64,000 bases of DNA. Origin: Neoarius graeffei. Taxonomy: Eukaryota > Chordata > Actinopteri > Siluriformes > Ariidae. Positions 55,328 to 64,000 of the stretch are shown here, in pieces (within the stretch, counting starts at the first letter, position 1; each line of letters starts with the position of its first letter). The translations under genes and the position numbers were made by a program. The stretch is from assembly GCF_027579695.1 (NCBI RefSeq), contig NC_083570.1, positions 95,297,463 through 95,361,462 on the forward strand, written 5' to 3'. The notes under the pieces are model-generated. The model saw only the letters and a list, made by a program, of their open reading frames with translations, was not told the DNA's origin and made no database searches.

Positions 55328-55696
55328 GGCGGCACGGTGGTGTAGTGGTTAGCGCTGTTGCCTCACAGCAAGAAGGTCCGGGTTCGAGCCCCGTGGCCGG
55401 CGAGGGCCTTTCTGTGCGGAGTTTGCATGTTGTCCGCGTGGGTTTCCTCCGGGTGCTCCGGTTTCCCCCACAGTCCAAAGACATGCAGGTTAGGTTAACT
55501 GGTGACTCTAAATTGACCGTAGGTGTGAATGTGAGTGTGAATGGTTGTCTGTGTCTATGTGTCAGCCCTGTGATGACCTGGCGACTTGTCCAGGGTGTAC
55601 CCCGCCTTTCGCCCGTAGTCAGCTGGGATAGGCTCCAGCTTGCCTGCGACCCTGTAGAACAGGATAAAGCGGCTACAGATAATGAGATGAGATGAG
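55328..55696 (+). mobile_element. V-SINE in the Tc1 5' end
   Basis: Full length with a GATGAGATGAGA tail. The flanks GAGTACAGG and GAGGACAGG are a near-perfect duplication (exact borders plus or minus 3 bases). Confidence 0.9.
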
Positions 55697-56032
55697 AGGA
55701 CAGGGGGCTGAATACTAATGCACACCACATTTTTCAGATTTTTATTTGTTTAAAAATTTGAAGACCATTTATCATTTTCGTTTCACTTCACAATTATGTG
55801 CTACTCTGTGTTGGTCTATCACATAAAATCTCAATAAAAAACTGTTAAGTTCGTGGTTGTAAGGTGGAAAAATGTGAAAAAGTTCAAGGGGTATGAATAC
55901 GTTTTCAAGGCACTGTATGTTGTCTTTGTACTATTTTCAATGAAATATCAGGTTTCCATGATTTGCAAATCACCATATTCTGTTTTTATTTACAGTTTAC
56001 ACAGAGTCCCAACTCTTTTGGGATTGGGGTTG

Positions 56033-56810
56033 TAGCAAAAATATGATGTTGATTGAGATGCAGTAATCCATTTTCCAATTGATATCCATATCAGAACTCT
56101 GAGGGTGATATCTGATAATGTTCCAATAACAACATTCAACCAAAAGATTGTCAATTTTTGTGAAATGTCACAGGTGTGAAGGAAGCAGGATTTAGGACAG
56201 TTTGCATCCTGTGCTTCTGTCAAAGATCTGTGTCGTGTCAGTTAGAATCACACACTTATAAAGCACGTCAGTAGACTGGAAAATATATCAAATCAGTCCT
56301 GGTTTTTAATCCAATACTCTATATCAGATTATCTAAAGGAAGACAAAAATGATACTATATTTTGATAAGTTTGTGGAAAAATATCTAGTTTGTCTTTCTA
56401 GTGATTAATAATGAAGGCTCTTGTACCAGATACATGAAATAACAAAATAAAAAAAGATCAGTTTGGTTTTTAATGAATGATGCTGTCACATCTGTGGCAT
56501 TTCGCAGTATTTGTCAATAAAACTTGTCACTCACTGTGATGATGTTAGTATCAGGTCGGTATCAGGTGGGATCTTTACCCACCTAGACATTAAGAACCAG
56601 GAGGTTTATCTAATCTAAAATGCTATGTGTCATTCTCCAGAAATCTTTAAATCTTACAGCATTGTAAAGCAGTCTCTTATTCTTATTCTTTAAGTCAGTA
56701 AAGTTGGCTGAAACCCACCAGACTGAAACCCATCAGTGAAATGCATCACTTGTGTTGAACTGACTTTAATGCCTCATTTTAGCTTAAACAGGTTCTGTCT
56801 TACTACAGCA

Positions 56811-56854
<44 letters not shown>

Positions 56855-58181
56855 CTGTCGGGATTTGCCTTAGGTCATGCTTGACATTTTCTTTTTTTAT
56901 TTATACACATTTGACCAACCGTTGCGTTATGGTTTTGATGCAGAATTAATTAACACACGCAATTTGTACTTGAAAATTTAATCACAGTCTGTTAGTTTTT
57001 TATAAGAAGCAGAATGCTTTGCTTAAGAGTCACTGGGTTCGTCAATACATCTCACACCCACGCATCGTGCTTCATTTTTGTCTAAAAAAACCCCCCAACC
57101 CTATTAAGACGTGTATATGCTTCATGGTATAATGAAAGTGGTGAGTTTAAAACAGGTGCTTTTTGGTGGGTGTTAAGCAAAGTAAACTATAAATTTGTGG
57201 CTGAAGCTGCTCAATGACGTTGCACTCCAGTCCCAGGCCATTGAGGAATTTTAGCATAGATTTGAAAGGATGCAAGTATTAATGCCCCTGCCTTTCATCT
57301 GACCATAACCCATGAATAAGACTTCAGGCAATTTTGGCGCTCAGCAGGTGTTGCTTTTTGTTCCTTCCTCCATGCTGTGTGTAAATTGGAATACGTTTTC
57401 TGTCCACTTCCCCGATTAAGTTGTTGATATAAGAGAATCTTTGCAAATCTTTGGTCTATTTATATGTCCTTTATAGGCCAATGTAAATTAAGGCCTGAAC
57501 CTGTTTCTTGTTTAAAGACAATTATGCCTGTGAGGCTTTAAATATCAGTTGGCGTTGCTCATTTCTGTGATGAATGAGCTTAACCTGATTTCTTTACTCA
57601 TTAAAGACTGGAGCCTTATAGCTAATTATCTTGTGGGTATGCTTGAATGCTCTCTAATTAAAATGCTATCAGATGATTATGAATATTACTTTCACTTTAA
57701 TGCACTAGAGGATTCAAAATGATAATCAATGACACATTTTGGGTCAGAAAGCAGAACCATGGATTAAATTGATCGGGCAAAGCTTTTGCAAACCACTATA
57801 CTGATGCAGGGTCATTATGGATTTTTACACCCTTTTATTAGACATTATATCACTGATAGTTTTTTTTTAATTTATTATGAAAAACTACATATTATAAAAA
57901 CGTCTTCTCCCAGGATTACCCGAGTCATATTTTGTGGCAAATTGGGCTCGGTTTGAAACAAGGTTGCAGGTAGAATAGGCAAATCAAATAATTTTAATTA
58001 AATTGAATCAATTTCTGCAAATGCAGGCAAACAAGGATAAAGTGTCGGTGCAGCATATCTACAACATACTGAACCATTTCTGTTGCAGTGGAAACTATAT
58101 AAATATTACAGTGATTAAATTGTCAAAATATGGGAAAGAAATATTGCATAGATTGGGAGACATGAACATACCAGGCAATGA
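56033..58181. other. Unassigned, probably intronic; (CT)n microsatellite
   Basis: A (CT)n run lies at 56815-56850. No gene or transposon recognised in 2.1 kb, the longest transposon-free block of the window. The part at 57200-57770 is listed separately. Confidence 0.5.
57200..57770. promoter_or_regulatory. Candidate conserved noncoding element
   Basis: AT-rich but complex, without simple repeats or transposon ends, and rich in homeodomain-type cores (GCTAATTATC 57620, TCTAATTAAAAT 57653, AGATGATTATGAATATTA, GATAATCAATGA). The style fits intronic developmental enhancers of vertebrates, but conservation cannot be tested here. Confidence 0.25.
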
Positions 58182-58185
58182 TTAA

Positions 58186-59114
58186 GCCCCTGGTCACACT
58201 ACAGCTTGGCAATGGGTTTGCGAATACTTGGAAATGAAAAATTAGGTAGCATCACCACCATTTGTGCAATACACGGTGAATGTTCTCCGAGCTTCACGAG
58301 TTGTTTTTTGGTGTGTCTCTGCCTCATGAGTGTCCAAAAACATCATGAAAATTTTCAATGCATGCGTTGAAATTTGGTGGTGATGTTTTCGTCAGCAAAC
58401 AAAGCAGCAAATACTCACAGATGGGTTTGGGAATACTTCCCGAAGCTCGGGGAACCTTCTTCGAGCCTCTTGAGATGTTTCTCTTGAATCCATGTTCCTG
58501 CTGCTCGTGGGAGCCTGAACAACACAACGGCTTGGCATAGCCTAACCTTCACCGAGATTTAAAAAGCGCATTTGCATTTGGGGATCCTTCGGAGTGCGTT
58601 GTGGGACCCAGTCATGATGGGAAACACTTGATGCTGATTTGAGTGCAATCAGCATGCGTGTATAAGGACGCTGTTTTCACAGAGACTTTGTGAAGTATTC
58701 TGTCAGGTATGCGGCGGTAGACGGATGTAAGTGCAGGAAGAGTGTTTATTAGCAGGCAAGATATTTACAAAAACGAAACACAAACGAAACCAAAAGCAGA
58801 GCCATAAACATGGATAGAAACAAACGTGACTGATAGTGACAATGATAAGACTTCACAAAACCTCTGTGAAAACGGCATTCTAATATGCGCGTGCTGATTG
58901 CGCTCAAATCAGAATCGGGTGTTTCCCATAACAACTGGGTCCTGTGAGCGAGCGTGGCCGTTCGAACACACAAAGGCGTGACTGTCAAGTGTTCACCTGT
59001 TGTATGACCACAACTTTTAGCTCATCTGTATATCGCCATGCATTGCCACCAAAACGCCTCATTTTCATCGATAACCTATCAAAAGAATCGCGGGCTGTAC
59101 TGTGTGACCATAGC
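58186..59114. mobile_element. TTAA-target DNA element with internal fold-back
   Basis: The ends GCCCCTGGTCACAC and, from the right, GCTATGGTCACAC are flanked by TTAA (58182-58185 and 59115-59118). Inside, 58604-58697 and 58850-58950 are inverted copies of each other (GGACCCAGTCATGATGGGAA / GGACCCAGTTGTTATGGGAA), about 155 bp apart. No transposase. Confidence 0.75.
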
Positions 59115-59118
59115 TTAA

Positions 59119-59646
59119 AAGGTATATTCCATATGATGACTTTGTTTCCCATGCAAAGACAGAGAAACACAAGAAAAACATGTCTCCCTTTTCCAGTGAA
59201 ATACATTTTGGGCTAGTTTCAGGTTTGTTTCAATGTAGCTGGGCTGTGGTTCTGTGAATCCCTAGGTTTAACTTGAGAGTGGTCCAGTTCAACATCGTTT
59301 TAACAAGCAAAATTTGTCCTGACTCAAAAGTATCAATAGAATCAGTTCATACCTGACAAATACATTGCAAATACATTACCTTTGCCTAAACATCATGCGA
59401 GCAACTGAGACACCAAGCATCATTAGTTAACTAGCTAACAGCAGCATTTCTTTGTAACATTAGCAAGATACATAAAACAACACAGCCTACAGCTGAACCA
59501 AAGACTTTGCCTTCAATAACAGGGTAAAAACCATTCACCATTGCATTTAAAAGGTCTCGTTTTAAAACGAATGCCCTCTTAGTGTCAAACTGTTCTTTAA
59601 ATGCTAACAGTGTGCAAAATGCTAGCAAGCTATCCAACACCACATA
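59119..59646. other. Unassigned stretch
   Basis: No recognisable feature; several GCTAGC/GCTAAC motifs only. Confidence 0.45.
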
Positions 59647-61283
59647 TAGTGTCTTGCAAAGGTATTCATCCCCCTTGGTGTTTGTCCTGTTTTGTTGCAT
59701 TACAAGCTGGAATTAAAATGGATTTTGGGGGGTTAGCAGCATTTGATTTAAACAACATGCCTACCACTTTAAAAGTGAAAATTGTTTTTTTTTTTTAAAT
59801 TGTGACAAACAATAATTAAGATGAAAAAACAGAAATCTGGAGTGTGCATTCACCCCCCAAAATCAATACTTTGTAGAGCCACCTTTTGCTGCAATTACAG
59901 CTGCAAGTCTCTTGGCGTATGTCTTTATTATCTTAGTACATCTAGCCACTGGGATTTTTGCCCATTCCTCAAGGCAAAACTGCTCCAACTCCTTCAAGTT
60001 AGATGGGTTGCGTTGGTGCACAGCAATCTTCAAGTTATGCCACAGATTCTCAATTGGATTGAGGCCTGGGCTTTGACTAGGCCATTCCAAGACATTTAAA
60101 TGTTTCCCTTTAAACCACTCCAGTGTAGCTTTAGCAGAATATTTAGGGTCATTGTCCTGCTGTAATGTGAACCTTCATCCCAGCGTCAAACCTCTGGCCG
60201 ACTAAAACAGGTTTTTCTCCAGAATTGTGCTGAATTTAGTGCCATCCATCTTTCCTTCAATCCTGACCAGCTTTCCTGTCCCTGCAGATGAAAAACATCC
60301 CCACAGCATGATGCTGCCACCACCATGCTTCACTGTAGGAATGGTGTTCTCAGGGTGTTGGGTTTGCGCCACACGTGGCATTTCCCATGATGGCCAAAAA
60401 GTTCAATTTTAGTCTCATTTGACCAGAGAATCTTCTTCCACGTGTTTGGGGAGTCTGCCACATGCTGTTGGGCAAACTCCAAACGTGTTTTCTTATTTTT
60501 TTTCTTTAAGCAATGGATTGTTTTTTCCTGGCCACTCTTCCATAAAGCCCTGCTCTGTGGAGTGTACAGCTTAAAGTGGCCCTATAAACAGATACTCCCG
60601 TTTCCGCTGTGGATCTTTGCCGCTTCTTCAGTGTTATCTTTGATGTCTTTCTTGCATCTTTGATTAATGCCCTCCTTGCCCGGTCTGTGAGTTTTGGTGG
60701 GTGGCCCTCTCTTGTCAGGTTTGTAGTGGTGCCATATTCTTTCCATTTTGCTATAATGGATTTAATGGCGCTCCCTGGGATATTCAAAGTTTGGGATATT
60801 TTTTATAACCCAACCCTGATCTATGCTTCTCCACAACTTTGTCTCTGACCTGTTTGGAGTGCTCTTTGGTTTTCATGTTGCTTGTTTAGTAGTGTTGCAG
60901 AGTCAGGGTCCTTCCAGAACAGGTTGATTTATACAGACATCATGTGACAGATCATGTGACACTTTGATTGCACACAGCTGGATCTTAATCAACTAATTAT
61001 GTGACTTATAAAGTGAATTGGTTGGACCAGCTCTTATATAGGGGTTTCATATGAAAGGGGGTGAATATTTATGCACACTCCAGATTTCTGTTTTTTCATC
61101 TTAATTATTGTTTGTGCCACATAAAAAAAAACCAAAAACAAAACAATTTACACCTTTAAAATGGTAGGCATGTTGTGTAAATCAAATGGTGTTAACCCTC
61201 CAAAAAATCCATTTTGATTCCAGCTTGTAATGTGACAAAACAGGACAAACACCAAGGGGGATGAATACTTTTGCAAGGCACTG
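59647..61283 (-). mobile_element. Tc1-like transposon, near full length
   Basis: 1637 bp, TA-flanked. Inverted ends TAGTGTCTTGCAAAGGTATT and CAGTGCCTTGCAAAAGTATT from the right. Same family as 967-3164 but uninterrupted. Confidence 0.93.
59850..60870 (-). pseudogene. Tc1 transposase, frameshifted
   Basis: Minus strand. The HTH region is at 60506-60787 (IKSIIAKWKEYGTTTNLTREG), the catalytic start lies near 60440-60230 in broken frames ([19 protein letters not shown]) and the C-terminal block at 59863-60090 ([33 protein letters not shown]). At least two frame changes make it inactive. Confidence 0.88.
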
Positions 61284-62746
61284 TAGCTTAACTAGTTCCC
61301 CAGGACAATGTCATATTCACTATAGCTATCAGCAAAATGGAAAATTCACTATAATCCAGTTTGTAATAACAGATAACATGCTCAGCTACCAAAAATGTCA
61401 ATACAAATATAAATTTTGTTTCAAATGTATGAAATCCAGAATAACAACAATGTCCTGTTTCTTGTTACCGTGATTGTGGCCACTTTATGGTCTTTCATTT
61501 TTCAGAATAAAAATGCAAGAAGTAGGACACACAGCCAGTAAAGCATGCAAGTAGCTTACATTTATTTTGTAAAGAAGTGCAGAAAGTGTGAAGAGACTGC
61601 TGGGTGTCTGTACAAACCCAGCATCCTTGTCCTCTGTTCTTCTGATGTGACATGAATGTCAAAGCAGTCACTGTCACACTGTTTCCAGACTAGTGAAGTG
61701 AGGAAAGTAGTTAGGGAACAGCAAGTTAGGACCACGTCGCTGAATCCATTTTTGCTTTTAGCAAAAAAAAAAAAAAAAAGTGTTGCAAGGCTTGTCAAAA
61801 TTCAACACATACCAAGACTGAGGGAGAGAGATAGACATGAGGAGACAGGGATGGAGAGGAAGAAAGAAAGAAAGAGAGAGGAATAGATTGCACTGGCTAC
61901 TTCTACTCCGAGGTTTAATGCAGAATCACAGTTTTCATTACTGACCCGATTGCAGTGCTTTGCAGCCATAATGGAGTCTGTGCAATGGCAAACAAGGCCA
62001 TGACATCTGACTGGCTGGAGAAAATCAATCCTATCAGCCGAACAGGGACTGAGGCAGGACTGGAGGTGGATGGTGTGAAGTAAATAGTATGCAGCTTGAG
62101 CCATTGCTGGTTAACCTGCCTCAGATTGTTAGTAGTATCTTTTGCTTCAGAACCTTGTGAATCTGCTGCTGCTCTGACAAATGTGACAATGTGTTGGCAC
62201 TGATGTAAGTCTTGTGACTCGGCTTAGAGTCAGAACCGTAATGGGTTTAATTGGGTTCACACTAGGAATTTCACTTGGCAGCAACTCACATTGGGTGTTA
62301 GACATCTAATGTGGTACAACACAGACAGATGCAGTTTTGTTAATATTTTATCCATGTTGCCAACTCTTTTCAGGGGAAAGTAGCTAATGCATGCTGAAAA
62401 AGTCACGAGACTAATGTGCATGTTCATGAAATCTTCAAGATCATTTGCATGTGAAAAATGTTACATGTAGAAGGAAGATTTTCTGAAGACACTTTGGTCA
62501 TGCCACCACAATCTAACTATTTACATATTTACAAAATGCTATAATTTCTATCAAGAATGGAGACAAAATGAAGTGGTGACAGTGAGTTGTTAGGAAATGG
62601 ACATGCTGTAACAACACACATGAAAGAAATAGATAAAGATGGAAAAATAAATGTTTTACTTGTAAATGTTGAAAAGAAGAGAGCTTAAAACAAAGAACAG
62701 TGGGTTGCTGGTGGGAAAAATCAGTAGTGATCAGTGATTGGTCTAT
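61284..62746. other. Unassigned, probably intronic
   Basis: A poly(A) run at 61763-61779 and an AG-rich run at 61815-61890. No gene or repeat family recognised. Confidence 0.5.
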
Positions 62747-63770
62747 AGAGATCTTGCAGTCACGTGACCGGAAAGTACACAACCGCCATCGTGTCGGTCA
62801 AAAACACCGCTGAATACTGCTGCACTCGTGTACAGAATGGATCAATTTCAACCGATGGACTACACGGCTCATTTTTCTAATGAACAGATAACTAGATATA
62901 TGTCTAAAATAAATGATCTACAGATTTGTGACCCTTATGGCTTTCCGGACGGAGTTTTCACGACTGGATTTTGAACTGCCAGCGGAATACCCGGACGTGT
63001 ATAATTACCTCATCAACTTTCCCTCGCTGTTCAGTGGTGAAGCACTGCGTGCTTATAAATCTCTGGACAGTTATCTCTACAGAAATTCAGAATTTGTCAG
63101 CGACTCAGATGTGGCATCTTGTAAACAAGAAAATGATCCTCACTGGATGGGTAAGTCACTTAAGTATTGAGTATAGCACTGACCAGCCGATTATAGAATA
63201 AGGTAATTCCAAATCGTCCGTGTTGTTTACATGGATCTGGCGTTGGAGAGGTAGAGGCTTGGCAGTGGAGATTTGAGTGGCTGTTTTCTGAGCTTAGTCA
63301 ACAGGCCGGCTCTGCCTGTAGCCTCGCTTTTGCTTCGGCTCCCGGCGCTGCCTCCTTCGCTTTGCTTCCGATAACAATCCACGGAGACCCCGCTGGTCTC
63401 GCAATCTGGTCTCGTCCGGAATGTTTTTTTTTTTCTCGTCCGGAATGTTGTGCATGCGATGGAAATCGCTACAAACCGTCATTTTCTGCTGGAAACCAAT
63501 GTCCAGTAAGTCCATACGGTTGTAGTGGATATTGAAGTCCGGTACAGACGAACAACACGCAAAAATACACACAAAAAACATAAAAAACGTGCACAGGTAG
63601 GGAGAGCTTGTAGCCGCAGCCGTTGTAGTAGAATTGTATATAGTAGGGTTTTCCAGAAGAAAAGGTAGAAGTAAAAGCAGAAGTAGAAGTAGAAGGCGGA
63701 ATATGGCGTTTGACCGACACGATGGCGTCTGTCACAATCTGGATCGGCTGTGACGTCACATGCAAGATCT
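62747..63770 (+). mobile_element. Terminal-inverted-repeat element, possibly ISL2EU-like
   Basis: The ends GAGATCTTGCAGTCACGTGA and, from the right, GAGATCTTGCATGTGACGTC are mirrored, and an inner mirrored CCATCGTGTCGGTCAAA (62791; mirrored at 63713) strengthens the pairing. TA/TATA lies at the borders. The interior encodes a broken N-terminal protein (62838-63170). Confidence 0.8.
62838..63170 (+). pseudogene. N-terminal fragment of a transposon-encoded protein
   Basis: From MDQFQPMDYTAHF at 62838 through ITRYMSKINDLQIC, then after a one-base frame change FELPAEYPDVYNYLINFPSL and YKSLDSYLYRNSEFVSD, and in another frame WHLVNKKMILTGW. I associate this with the YqaJ-type nuclease proteins of fish ISL2EU elements, from memory and with modest confidence. 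The catalytic domain is not in the element. Confidence 0.45.
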
Positions 63771-64000
63771 CTATTGGAACACTTGTGATCAGTGACTGGT
63801 GATCAGTGATAGGGCATTGAGAACAATTGTGATCAGTGATTAGTCTTTGGGAATAGCTGTGATCAGTGATTGGTCTGTGTGAATAGTGGTGATCAGTGAT
63901 TGATCTTTTGTAACAGTGGTGATCAGTGATTGGTCATTGGGAACACTTGTGATCAGTGATTGGTGATCAGTGATTGGACATCGAGAACAATTGTGATCAA

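Larger units (their letters stand above)
52509..55915 (-). mobile_element. Tc1-like element (CAGTGCCTTGAAAAAG family) inside another Tc1
   Basis: TA flanks both sides (52507-52508 and 55916-55917). The ends CAGTGCCTTGAAAAAGTATT and, from the right, CAGTGCCTTGAAAACGTATT are inverted. The transposase is on the minus strand. A hAT (52980-54407) and a V-SINE (55328-55696) interrupt it; without them it is about 1.6 kb. Confidence 0.93.
49481..56032 (+). mobile_element. Tc1-like element with three insertions (outermost shell)
   Basis: The ends are inverted (ACAACCCCAATT at left; rightmost TTGGGATTGGGGTTGT), with TA at the right. It is a diverged relative of 16138-17741. The host sequence is in four pieces: 49481-49834, 50276-51241, 52381-52508 and 55916-56032, separated by a SINE, a hAT MITE and another Tc1. 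Rejoined length is about 1.57 kb, the normal Tc1 size. Confidence 0.88.
62728..64000. repeat. GTGATCAGTGATTGG minisatellite, split by a DNA element, cut by window end
   Basis: Units of about 33-35 bp (GTGATCAGTGATTGGTC plus a variable half such as TTTGGGAATAGCT) fill 63780-64000. One unit lies at 62728-62746, on the far side of the element at 62747-63770. Confidence 0.9.

Overview
This window is teleost fish nuclear DNA. Three things show it: dense tRNA-derived V-SINEs (a vertebrate SINE superfamily typical of fish), many Tc1/mariner and hAT copies, a sushi/Tf1-type chromodomain Gypsy retrotransposon, and a vertebrate KCTD gene. The SINE tail ending in repeats of ATGAG makes me think of an ostariophysan such as a catfish, but this is weak. 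Nothing bacterial, organellar or CRISPR-like is present.

Only one host gene is supported: the first coding exon of a KCTD16-like GABA-B receptor auxiliary subunit (42642-43452, + strand), which ends at a GTAAGT splice donor. A microsatellite-containing flank lies upstream. The first 530 bp of the intron is a CAT/CAC/GAT repeat, and everything from there to the right edge is probably intron 1. A repeat-free AT-rich stretch near 57.2-57.8 kb could be a conserved noncoding element.

The rest is transposons, often nested. 0.4-4.2 kb: Tc1 copies, one split by a hAT element, another split by a solo LTR. 5.7-6.6 kb: hAT transposase remnant. 7.0-11.8 kb: tRNA/5S-like SINE, then an L2-type LINE 3' end split by a 3.6-kb hAT element that carries two V-SINEs. 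11.8-15.9 kb: non-autonomous hATs, including one of only 91 bp, plus SINEs. 16.1-17.7 kb: Tc1. 18.6-24.3 kb: a young chromodomain Gypsy element inside the tail of a V-SINE. 24.3-33.4 kb: LTR, LINE and Tc1 remnants. 33.4-35.7 kb: three-level SINE/SINE/MITE nest. 36.4-40.0 kb: hAT and TTAA-type elements. 40.3-42.0 kb: V-SINEs inside V-SINEs. 46.5-48.7 kb: minisatellite built from 13-bp words. 49.5-56.0 kb: a Tc1 copy holding three insertions, one of which holds further insertions. 58.2-64.0 kb: TTAA element, Tc1, and a terminal-inverted-repeat element inserted in a minisatellite.

The Gypsy element is the most informative system. It has near-identical LTRs, a primer-binding site complementary to its own predicted RNA 5' end (self-priming), and a GGGAAAA slippery heptamer followed by a possible pseudoknot at the gag-pol junction. 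It is nevertheless disabled by two pol frameshifts. Target-site duplications were read directly for many insertions, so the order of events can be reconstructed in several places.
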